From the NCBI GenBank assembly GCA_026996855.1, contig JALWJZ010000031.1:1-58703 (forward strand): a DNA stretch of 58,703 nucleotides. The letters are read 5' to 3'. This document shows, piece by piece, positions 43,771-50,842 of this stretch. The notes beneath the pieces were generated by a model that worked only from the letters and a program-made list of their open reading frames with translations, was not told where the DNA came from and did no database searches. This stretch comes from Anaerolineales bacterium (lineage in GTDB: Bacteria > Chloroflexota > Anaerolineae > Anaerolineales > DRMV01). The first letter of the stretch is position 1; each line of letters opens with the position of its first letter. Both the position numbers and the translations under genes were made by a program.

Positions 43771-45255
43771 TCATGGGAAGGCGGTTTTCAGCCAATCCAG
43801 GGGGTTCACCGGTACGCCCCCGACCCACAATTCCCAGTGCAGGTGGGGACCGGTGACCCGTCCGGTGCCACCGATGGCGCCCAACAGGTCGCCCGTTTGC
43901 ACTTCCTGGCCTTCCTGCACGGCGATGCGGGAGAGGTGCCAGTACCCGGTATACACACCCCAGCCGTGGTCCAGGACCACCACATTGCCCCGAATGGTGA
44001 GGGAGCGGGCCAAAACCACCCGCCCCGGCGCGGGTGCGTATACCGGTTGGCCCGCGCCGCTGCAAAAGTCCACCCCCGCGTGGTAGCCCCAGGCCGCGCC
44101 CTGATTGTAGTTGCGCCGGGTACCGAAAGGCGATGTGATGCAATCGCCGTTGGCCACGGGCGCCTGGAAGGGGCCTTCCCACCGCCGGGGTTGGGTGATT
44201 CGGGACATGACCTCCCGGACCAAGGCGGACTCTTCCGCGCCCACTTTAGGGTCCAGGTAAGCCAGTGGCACGGTGAGTTCCTCGTACCGAAAATCGCCGG
44301 GAGCCACCCGCAAGGGCTGATGGAAGACCCAGACGGTCCCATCTTCCAATTCCAGACGGACTTCCAGCGGATAGACCTGGGGCCGGGTCAGGGCATGGAC
44401 GCCCTGCAACCCCACCCATTGCGGCCCTTTTGTTTCCCCTACCTTCCAGGGGTGGAAAGGCATAGGTCGTCCCCGCCAGCGTCCTTCCAGGCGCTTCACC
44501 CCGGTACCGGGACGGAAAACCCACCACAAGGCCCAGGTACGGCCCTGTTGCAGGCCTTCCTCGGGGTTGAGGTGCAACGCCTGCACCTGGGGCGGACACG
44601 CGCCCATGTCGGACGAACCTTCCGGGTCCGAAACCAGCAGCACCTCGCCGGGCAGGGCCGCCCAGGGCCCCGCCAAACGGTTTTGCAGGGCCAAACTCCA
44701 GGGCGAACGGTCGGTACGCACCGCGGCTTCCAGCAGGGTTTCGCCCTCCCCAAGCAAATACCGGGCCTTGCGGGGCGCGTCCTCCTTCGCGGCCTTTTGG
44801 GGCAGAATGAGGGCCCGTCCGGGATACAGGATTTGCGGCGTGAGCAGGCGGTTCAGCCGAGCCAGGGCTTGGGTATCCATGTCGTAGCGCCGGGCCAGGC
44901 TTTCCAGGTCTTCACACCAGCCGATGGGCACGGTGGTGAGTTCCCCCTGCACACCCTCCAGGCCGGGCAGCACCAGGCGCATCCCTGGACGCAGTTGTTT
45001 GGGATCCGCAATGCCGTTGACCCGCATCAACGCATCCAGGTCCACGTTGAAACGCCGGGCAATGGCGAACAGGGTGTCGCCGGGCCGGACGGTGTACGTG
45101 GGTTGCGGCGGTACCGGCGTTTCTTCCGCCGTGGGGGTCGGGGTGTTGGCCAGCACGGGAACCGGCCCGAGCAGCATCAGACTCAGGACCAGGGCCACCA
45201 AGCCAAGCAAGCGAAAGCCCATACGCCAACCACCGTCAGGAGGCAACGTCTTCAT
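43771..45255 (-). CDS. Secreted LysM / M23 peptidase
   Basis: The 494-residue protein has a signal peptide (hydrophobic ~15-36), a Thr/Pro linker, LysM1 (~53-97, YTVRPGDTLFAIARRF), a more degenerate LysM2 (~108-152) and a middle domain of unknown fold (~160-365). A C-terminal M23 domain follows with GYHAGVDF and HLHWEL (zinc ligands). It is an envelope peptidoglycan-binding protein with probable endopeptidase activity. ATG 45255 overlaps nfeD by 20 bases and has GAAGGGAG upstream; ATG 45222 (483 residues) is an alternative. Confidence 0.9.
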   Translation of the reverse strand: MKTLPPDGGWRMGFRLLGLVALVLSLMLLGPVPVLANTPTPTAEETPVPPQPTYTVRPGDTLFAIARRFNVDLDALMRVNGIADPKQLRPGMRLVLPGLEGVQGELTTVPIGWCEDLESLARRYDMDTQALARLNRLLTPQILYPGRALILPQKAAKEDAPRKARYLLGEGETLLEAAVRTDRSPWSLALQNRLAGPWAALPGEVLLVSDPEGSSDMGACPPQVQALHLNPEEGLQQGRTWALWWVFRPGTGVKRLEGRWRGRPMPFHPWKVGETKGPQWVGLQGVHALTRPQVYPLEVRLELEDGTVWVFHQPLRVAPGDFRYEELTVPLAYLDPKVGAEESALVREVMSRITQPRRWEGPFQAPVANGDCITSPFGTRRNYNQGAAWGYHAGVDFCSGAGQPVYAPAPGRVVLARSLTIRGNVVVLDHGWGVYTGYWHLSRIAVQEGQEVQTGDLLGAIGGTGRVTGPHLHWELWVGGVPVNPLDWLKTAFP

Positions 45256-46597
45256 GGCTCCCTTCCGAAACGGGACGCACCAGCAAGCGGCTCCCCCGGA
45301 CTTCCACGACCTCCACCCAGGTGTTGGGCGACACCGGCTGCTGGCCCGGCTCGATTTCCGCGGTCCACAGTTCCCCGGCCACTTGCACCGTGCCCGGCTG
45401 CGTCGGGGTGATGCGGGTGCGCACCAGGCCCCGGCGCCCCACCAGGTCGTGCAGGCGTTCCGGCCCCATGACCACGGGCCGGCGCTGCGCCCGGACGGCC
45501 AAGGCCAGAAGGCCCACGGCCAGCGCGGCCGAGACCAGACCCGCGGCCACCACCAGGGGGACGGAAACCCGCTGGAAGGGCAGGGCCTGGGGCGTGTTGA
45601 ACAACAACAACCCACCCGCGATGAGGGAGAGGGTACCGGCCAGAGCCAGGCCGCCCTGAAAGCCGGGGGTTTTGACCTCCAGGGCAAAGAGCACGAACGC
45701 GGTAATGATGAGGAGCAGGCCGAACCAGTTCACGGGCAGCGCGCCCAGGCCGTACAGGGCCAGGGCCAGCAACACCACCCCCAGGAAGCCGGAAACCCAC
45801 CCCCCCGGCTGGGAAATCTCGGCCAACAGAAGATTGATGCCCAGCAACAGCAACAGGAAGATCACGTTGGGATTGGTCAGCACCAGAAGCATCTCTTCCA
45901 ACATGTTCATGGGAAGGGGCACGGTTTGAGCCTCCGCGGTGTGCAACACCACCGTTCCCCGGGCTGTCTCTACAACTCGTCCGTCCAGTTGGTGTAGCAG
46001 GTCCGTCAGGTCCCGGGCCACCAGGTCGATGATGCCCAACCCCAGGGCTTCCTGCTCGGTCAGGGCGTAAGCCTCGGTGACAAAACGCTCGGCCACGTCC
46101 ATGGCCTGCTTCCCCCGCCGTTGGGCCAGGGAACGGGCCAGCGCGGCCAGCATGTTGGTGGCTTTCTGTTGCAAAATTTGGGGTAAATCCGCCCCCTGAA
46201 GGCCCACGGGCGCAGCCGCGCCCAGGGAGGTTTCCGGGGCCATGGCCGCGACGTGCGCGGCCAGCACCAGCAACGCGCCCGCGCTGGCTGCTCGCGCCCC
46301 GCGCGGGGCCACGTACACCACCACCGGCACCGGGCTGTTGCGAATGACCTCGATCATGCGCTGCATGGCCTCCACCGTGCCACCGGGGGTATCCAACTGC
46401 ACGATGAGGGCCTCGGCCTGACGCCGTTGGGCCTGGTGCAGGCCCCGCTCCAGGTAACGCACCTGCACGGGCGTGATGGGGCCTTCCAGGTCCAAAACCA
46501 GCACTTCGCGCGGCGCGGCCGCCAGCGCCCCCTGCCCCCAAAGGACGCCTAACAGCCATCCAACCAAAGCAAGAAGCCATCCCACGCGGCCTCGCAT
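45236..46597 (-). CDS. nfeD: NfeD-family membrane serine protease
   Basis: The 453-residue protein has a signal segment (1-27) and a ClpP-like domain with LDTPGGTVEAM, probable nucleophile Ser105 (AASAG) and Lys145. The 40-residue Ser-Lys spacing is like that of archaeal PH1510. Four or five membrane helices (~245-370) and an NfeD OB-fold domain (~385-450) follow. Relatives cleave the stomatin partner's C-terminus, but no stomatin gene is adjacent. GGAGG is 8 bases before ATG 46597. Its end overlaps the M23 gene start. Confidence 0.9.
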   Translation of the reverse strand: MRGRVGWLLALVGWLLGVLWGQGALAAAPREVLVLDLEGPITPVQVRYLERGLHQAQRRQAEALIVQLDTPGGTVEAMQRMIEVIRNSPVPVVVYVAPRGARAASAGALLVLAAHVAAMAPETSLGAAAPVGLQGADLPQILQQKATNMLAALARSLAQRRGKQAMDVAERFVTEAYALTEQEALGLGIIDLVARDLTDLLHQLDGRVVETARGTVVLHTAEAQTVPLPMNMLEEMLLVLTNPNVIFLLLLLGINLLLAEISQPGGWVSGFLGVVLLALALYGLGALPVNWFGLLLIITAFVLFALEVKTPGFQGGLALAGTLSLIAGGLLLFNTPQALPFQRVSVPLVVAAGLVSAALAVGLLALAVRAQRRPVVMGPERLHDLVGRRGLVRTRITPTQPGTVQVAGELWTAEIEPGQQPVSPNTWVEVVEVRGSRLLVRPVSEGSHEDVAS

Positions 46598-46710
46598 GCT
46601 CGCATCCTCCATCCCTGAAGGAACGCCTTCCAGTCGTCTCCCGTCATTGTATCGCAAGCCCGCAACGACCTGACCGACTTTTCGAAAGGGCCTGAGCCGG
46701 TTCTCTCCCA

Positions 46711-46720
46711 CGGGTATAAT
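46711..46720 (+). promoter_or_regulatory. CGGGTATAAT -10-type motif before the deacetylase gene
   Basis: This is the same 10-mer as at 31246 and 40645, 35 bases before ATG 46756. Confidence 0.5.
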
Positions 46721-46755
46721 CACCCTATATCATCCCACCATCAGGCGAGGCAACC

Positions 46756-47775
46756 ATGACCCAAGTGGTTTGTACCTGGGTGCCTTCCCCGAAACATCGC
46801 TACCTGGACCACCCGGAGCGACCGGAGCGCCTTCGGGGCCTGGAGCGGTGGCGCCAGGAAACCACCCTGTCCCTGGTCTGGCTCCCCGTGACGCCTGCTA
46901 CCGAGGAGGACGTGTACCGGGTGCACCACCCCCGCATGTGGGAACGCCTTCAAAGCGAGTGCGCCACCGGGCCGCGGGTCATCGATTACGCGCCCACGTA
47001 CGTTACGCCTTCCTCCTGCCGGGATGCCCTGCACGCCGCGGGCGGTGTACTCACCGCGTTGCGGGCCATCCTGGAGGGCCAGGCCCGCCGCGGCTTTGCC
47101 ATCGTGCGCCCGCCGGGGCACCACGCCACCCGCACGGTGAGCATGGGCTTCTGCTTGTTGAACAACGTGGCCATTGGCGCCGCGTACGCGCTGGCCCAGG
47201 GGCTGGAACGGGTGGCCATCGTGGATTTCGACGCGCACCACGGCAACGGCACCGAAGCCATCTTCGTAGACGAGGAGCGGGTGGGCTTCCTCTCCCTGCA
47301 CCAATGGGGCATCTACCCCGGCACCGGCGACCTGGAAGACCACCCCCACGCACGAGGGCGCATCGTCAACGTGCCCCTGGAAGCTTTCACCGGCGACCAG
47401 GGCTATGCCCGGCTTTTCGGGGAAGTGGTGGTACCCTGGCTGGAGCGCTGGCATCCCCAATTGCTCCTGGTCTCCGCGGGGTTCGACGCCCACTGGCAGG
47501 ACCCCCTCACCCAATTGGGGCTGAGCGCGGGAGGCTTCGCCCGACTGGCCCGGTACCTGGTGCAGGCCGCGGATGCGCTGGGTGCCCGGGGCGCCCTCTT
47601 CGTGCTGGAAGGAGGGTACCATCCGCCTGCAGTGGCAGCCAGCATCCAGGCCGTGCTCCACGCCCTGGCCGAAGCCGACCTTCCCCAGGAGGCCGGACAG
47701 TACCCCAGTCCCTATCCCGAACCCGATGTGACCGACCTGGCGCACCGGGTACGCACCCTTCACGGGCTTTCCTAA
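46756..47775 (+). CDS. Histone deacetylase / acetylpolyamine amidohydrolase family protein
   Basis: The 339-residue arginase-deacetylase fold enzyme has all zinc and catalytic motifs: RPPGHHA, VDFDAHHGNGT, SAGFDAHWQDPL and LEGGYHP. Bacterial members deacetylate polyamines, acetoin-related molecules or proteins; the substrate is unknown. GCGAGG stands 6 bases before ATG 46756. The next gene, an M50 protease, starts 33 bases after the stop and may be co-transcribed. Confidence 0.92.
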   Translation: MTQVVCTWVPSPKHRYLDHPERPERLRGLERWRQETTLSLVWLPVTPATEEDVYRVHHPRMWERLQSECATGPRVIDYAPTYVTPSSCRDALHAAGGVLTALRAILEGQARRGFAIVRPPGHHATRTVSMGFCLLNNVAIGAAYALAQGLERVAIVDFDAHHGNGTEAIFVDEERVGFLSLHQWGIYPGTGDLEDHPHARGRIVNVPLEAFTGDQGYARLFGEVVVPWLERWHPQLLLVSAGFDAHWQDPLTQLGLSAGGFARLARYLVQAADALGARGALFVLEGGYHPPAVAASIQAVLHALAEADLPQEAGQYPSPYPEPDVTDLAHRVRTLHGLS

Positions 47776-47808
47776 AGGGTGAAATCCATTCCCTTCGACG
47801 AGGTGCCT

Positions 47809-48462
47809 ATGTTCACGCTGGAAAGATTGGCCATTCGCCTGCTGGCCGCGCTGGTAGTCCTACCCCTTCATGAATTCGCCCACGCCTGGATGGCCGACCG
47901 CCTGGGCGACCCCACGGCCCGGCTGCAAGGCCGCATGACCCTGAACCCCAAGGCCCACATCGACCCGGTGGGCTTCCTCCTCCTTCTGTTGACCGGGTTC
48001 GGCTGGGCCAAGCCCGTGCCCGTGAACCCATACAACCTGCGAGGACGATACGGCATGGCCTGGGTGGCCCTGGCGGGACCGGCCAGCCACTTCCTCTTCG
48101 TGGCCCTGGCCCTGGTCATTCCCCCGCAAATTTATCACCAAACTCCCTGGGGTATCACCCTCTGGCGCTGGGTGTTCATTTTCACCTGGCTCAACGTGGC
48201 CCTGGCCTTTTTCAACCTGTTCCCCCTGCCGCCCCTGGATGGCTCCCGCATCCTGGCTTCCTTCTTCCCCAACATCTGGGAGCGCTACTTCGTGCCCCTG
48301 CTGCCCTATTCCACCCTGCTGTTCATCCTGTTGCTGTTCCTGCTGCCCCGCCTGGGCATCGACGTGCTGAGCCTGTGGGTGGGCGTTCCCGGCCGGATGG
48401 TGATTTCTGGGGTATGCGCAATGCAATGGCTGGTCTTCGGAACTTCCTTGTGCGCGTGGTAA
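47809..48462 (+). CDS. Site-2 protease-like membrane zinc peptidase (M50)
   Basis: The 217-residue intramembrane protease has HEFAH at 21-25 (zinc His21, His25 and Glu22) in the first helix. The second-site motif NLFPLPPLDGSRIL holds Asp144. It has about five membrane segments and no PDZ domain, as in the compact rhomboid-like M50 group. GAGGTG precedes ATG 47809; GTG 47779 is an upstream alternative. Its end overlaps the HD gene by 49 bases. Confidence 0.9.
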   Translation: MFTLERLAIRLLAALVVLPLHEFAHAWMADRLGDPTARLQGRMTLNPKAHIDPVGFLLLLLTGFGWAKPVPVNPYNLRGRYGMAWVALAGPASHFLFVALALVIPPQIYHQTPWGITLWRWVFIFTWLNVALAFFNLFPLPPLDGSRILASFFPNIWERYFVPLLPYSTLLFILLLFLLPRLGIDVLSLWVGVPGRMVISGVCAMQWLVFGTSLCAW

Positions 48463-49043
48463 GCGCGGGCCTGCAAGCCTTCTTCAGGGGATGGATTCAC
48501 CCGGACAACCCCTACCGGGCACCGCGGCACCCGGTGCTGTACCGAATTTGGCAGGCCTTCATGACGGTGACCCACCGGCCCACCGAAGAAGACCTGGCCC
48601 AAATTCGGGCCTTCCTTCCCCCCAGATTGTGGGACCTTTTTCTTCAAATGCCTCCCGCGGAACAGGCCCACGGGCTGCGGGTCTGGCGGGCGCTGCAGGC
48701 CTGGGGCGTGCAGGACCGGGACATGCTCATGGCCGGACTGCTGCACGACGTGGGGAAGTCCCGTTTTCGCCTGCGCTTGTGGGAGCGCACCCTGGTGGTG
48801 CTGCTGGTGAAAGGGTTTCCCCATCGCTGGAAGGAATGGGCCCGGGCCAACGGGCCGCGTTGGCGTCGCGCCCTGGCCGCGACTCTGGAACATCCCCACC
48901 AGGGCGCGGAAATGCTGGCCCGACATGGCGCGCCCCCGCGCGTGGTGATGCTCACCCGCTACCATCACACGCCCATCGAGGCTTTGCCCGAAGATTTGCG
49001 ACCGGCCATGACCCTCCTCAAAAAGGCCGACCGGCAGGCCTGA
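48414..49043 (+). CDS. HD-domain phosphohydrolase
   Basis: This ~209-residue protein carries HD superfamily metal residues His86 and His111-Asp112 (AGLLHDVGKS), and later HPHQGAEML and RYHHTP, as in HDIG/RpfG-like domains. Substrates of such proteins are nucleotides or cyclic dinucleotides. The start is uncertain: ATG 48414 with GGGG upstream, or ATG 48426. Overlap with the M50 gene suggests coupling. Confidence 0.82.
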   Translation: MRNAMAGLRNFLVRVVSAGLQAFFRGWIHPDNPYRAPRHPVLYRIWQAFMTVTHRPTEEDLAQIRAFLPPRLWDLFLQMPPAEQAHGLRVWRALQAWGVQDRDMLMAGLLHDVGKSRFRLRLWERTLVVLLVKGFPHRWKEWARANGPRWRRALAATLEHPHQGAEMLARHGAPPRVVMLTRYHHTPIEALPEDLRPAMTLLKKADRQA

Positions 49044-49125
49044 GCGGATGTGAAAAGCCAAAAGCCCTTCCTCGGCTCGCGCCGAGCAACGAGTTCCCCG
49101 AAGGACACGAGGAGGTCAAAAAGCC

Positions 49126-49785
49126 ATGATGCGTGAGCGGCTCTCCCACCCGGGACGCCATCCCACAATCCGCTGCGTCAGTACCCTGCTGGCCGTCACC
49201 CTGGTCGTGGTTCTGGTGCTGTCCCGGCTATGGACGGAAGCCATGGCCCGGCCTTTCATCGTACCCCTGGAGCAGGCTCCATCTGAGGAAGTGGCCATCG
49301 TTTTCGGCGGGGGGGTGTACTCCGACGGCCGGCCCAGCCGGGCGCTGGCCAACCGGCTGGAAACCGCGCTGTGGCTGTACCGTCGGGGCCGGGTGCGGCG
49401 TCTGCTCCTCAGCGGCTCCGGCCATTACGCAGGCCATCGAGACGAAGTGGCCGCCATGGCCGATTACCTGAAACGCCGGGGCGTACCTGAAGACGCGTTC
49501 ATGCTGGACCCAGCCGGTGTACGCACCTATGCCACCTGTCGGCGGGCGCGCGAGGTCTTCGGCCTGGAAAAAGCCCTCCTGGTCACCCACCGCTACCACC
49601 TGCCGCGGGCTTTGGTGCTGTGCCGCGCGTGGGGGCTTGAAGCAGTGGGTGTGCCGGCCTCCTTTGGGCAGGCCCCCTGGTGGGAGCGGCTGGTGTTCTG
49701 GTACGGGCGGGAATCCCTGGCCACGGTCCGGGCTTTGCTGGACCTGCTCTGGTGGGAACCACCCCCAACCTCGGCAACGGAGTGA
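49126..49785 (+). CDS. YdcF/SanA-like (DUF218) membrane protein
   Basis: The 219-residue protein has one N-terminal membrane helix (~20-36). A DUF218 domain with VAIVFGGGVYSDGRPS, LLLSGSGHYAG, RTYATCRRAREVF and THRYHLPRAL follows. Relatives (ElyC, SanA, YdcF) influence envelope integrity and lipid-carrier glycan steps; the biochemical activity is unknown. AGGAGG is 10 bases before ATG 49126. Confidence 0.85.
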   Translation: MMRERLSHPGRHPTIRCVSTLLAVTLVVVLVLSRLWTEAMARPFIVPLEQAPSEEVAIVFGGGVYSDGRPSRALANRLETALWLYRRGRVRRLLLSGSGHYAGHRDEVAAMADYLKRRGVPEDAFMLDPAGVRTYATCRRAREVFGLEKALLVTHRYHLPRALVLCRAWGLEAVGVPASFGQAPWWERLVFWYGRESLATVRALLDLLWWEPPPTSATE

Positions 49786-49872
49786 ATTCCAGAGCCGCAT
49801 CCGGAGCGGGAGACCTTCCCAAAAGCAAGCCTTGCAAAAGGACATGCGCCTCTGCATGGAACCTGGCCGCCC

Positions 49873-50790
49873 TCAAGGTGTGGGGGAAGGGGTAAAGGTG
49901 CCCGTGCTGCGGGGCACAGGAGTGGGCGTGGCTCCACCGCCAAAGGGCGTGCGGGTGGCCGTAGGCGTGGGCGTCGGCGTCAAAGTAGCCGTAGGGGTGG
50001 GCATCGGCGTGGGCGTGGGGGGCATGCCTTCCACCCGGAAGGAGCCGGATACCACGGGCTGGGTACCCACGAAGATGACCACCGTGTACACCCCGGGGAG
50101 CCAGGCCTCCGGAGCCGGATGCCATTCCGTGTACCCATAGCCACCGGTGCCGCCGTCCCAGGGCTTGGTTTCGTAATGCACCAATTCCCCGTCGCGGAAC
50201 CACAAGGCGGTCCACTGCACCCCGTCTTGCATGCCATCGTAGGTAAAAAGAGCGTACATGGACGGGATGGGGTTGTAGAAAACCGTACCGGGATTGAGGG
50301 GCGTGTAATCGTCGAAATCCAGCGCGGTGGTGAAAACCAACTTGCTGAAGCGGGGTTGCGCCGGGGGTGTCAGGGTGCCGGTGAACTCCTGGAACACATG
50401 GGTGGGGATGAAAGGCGTGGACGTGGGCGTGGGGGTGTAGGTTTCCGAAGGGGTGTTGGTCACCGTGGGGGTCAGGGTAGGCGTGATGGGCGTGGCCGTG
50501 GGGGTGAGGGTCCAGGTCGGGGTGATGGTAAAAGTGGGTGTGATGGTGGGCGTAGGCGGGTAGTAACGGTACACCACCGGCTCGGCATAGCGCAAAACCC
50601 ACCAGGCCGCCAAGAGACTGAACATCCCCAAGCCCAGCAAGCGCCAGGCCGTTCGCATGCGTTCCCGGCGCAGGCGGAAGAAGGTCAGGCGCCGGGAGGC
50701 ACGCCAGCGGCGGTAGCCGCCGACCAAGGCCATCAAACCCAACAGGGCGAGCAAAACCGCTACGGTTTGTACGGTGGTGCGAATGTCCAT
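49873..50790 (-). CDS. Membrane-anchored protein with Thr/Pro-rich linkers
   Basis: The 305-residue protein has two membrane helices (~7-25, ~49-66) and a long Thr/Pro linker (~78-125, repeated TPT). A beta-rich domain of unknown family (~130-255) and a second Thr/Pro tail follow. Such linkers are common in Chloroflexota surface proteins. GAGGA lies 6 bases before ATG 50790. It follows the lipoprotein gene on the same strand, 52 bases away, so an extracytoplasmic role with it is plausible but unproven. Confidence 0.8.
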   Translation of the reverse strand: MDIRTTVQTVAVLLALLGLMALVGGYRRWRASRRLTFFRLRRERMRTAWRLLGLGMFSLLAAWWVLRYAEPVVYRYYPPTPTITPTFTITPTWTLTPTATPITPTLTPTVTNTPSETYTPTPTSTPFIPTHVFQEFTGTLTPPAQPRFSKLVFTTALDFDDYTPLNPGTVFYNPIPSMYALFTYDGMQDGVQWTALWFRDGELVHYETKPWDGGTGGYGYTEWHPAPEAWLPGVYTVVIFVGTQPVVSGSFRVEGMPPTPTPMPTPTATLTPTPTPTATRTPFGGGATPTPVPRSTGTFTPSPTP

Positions 50791-50842
50791 GACCGTCCTC
50801 GGGTGAGGGCAAAAGGGTGCCTGCCGGAGCCGTTTCACACGG

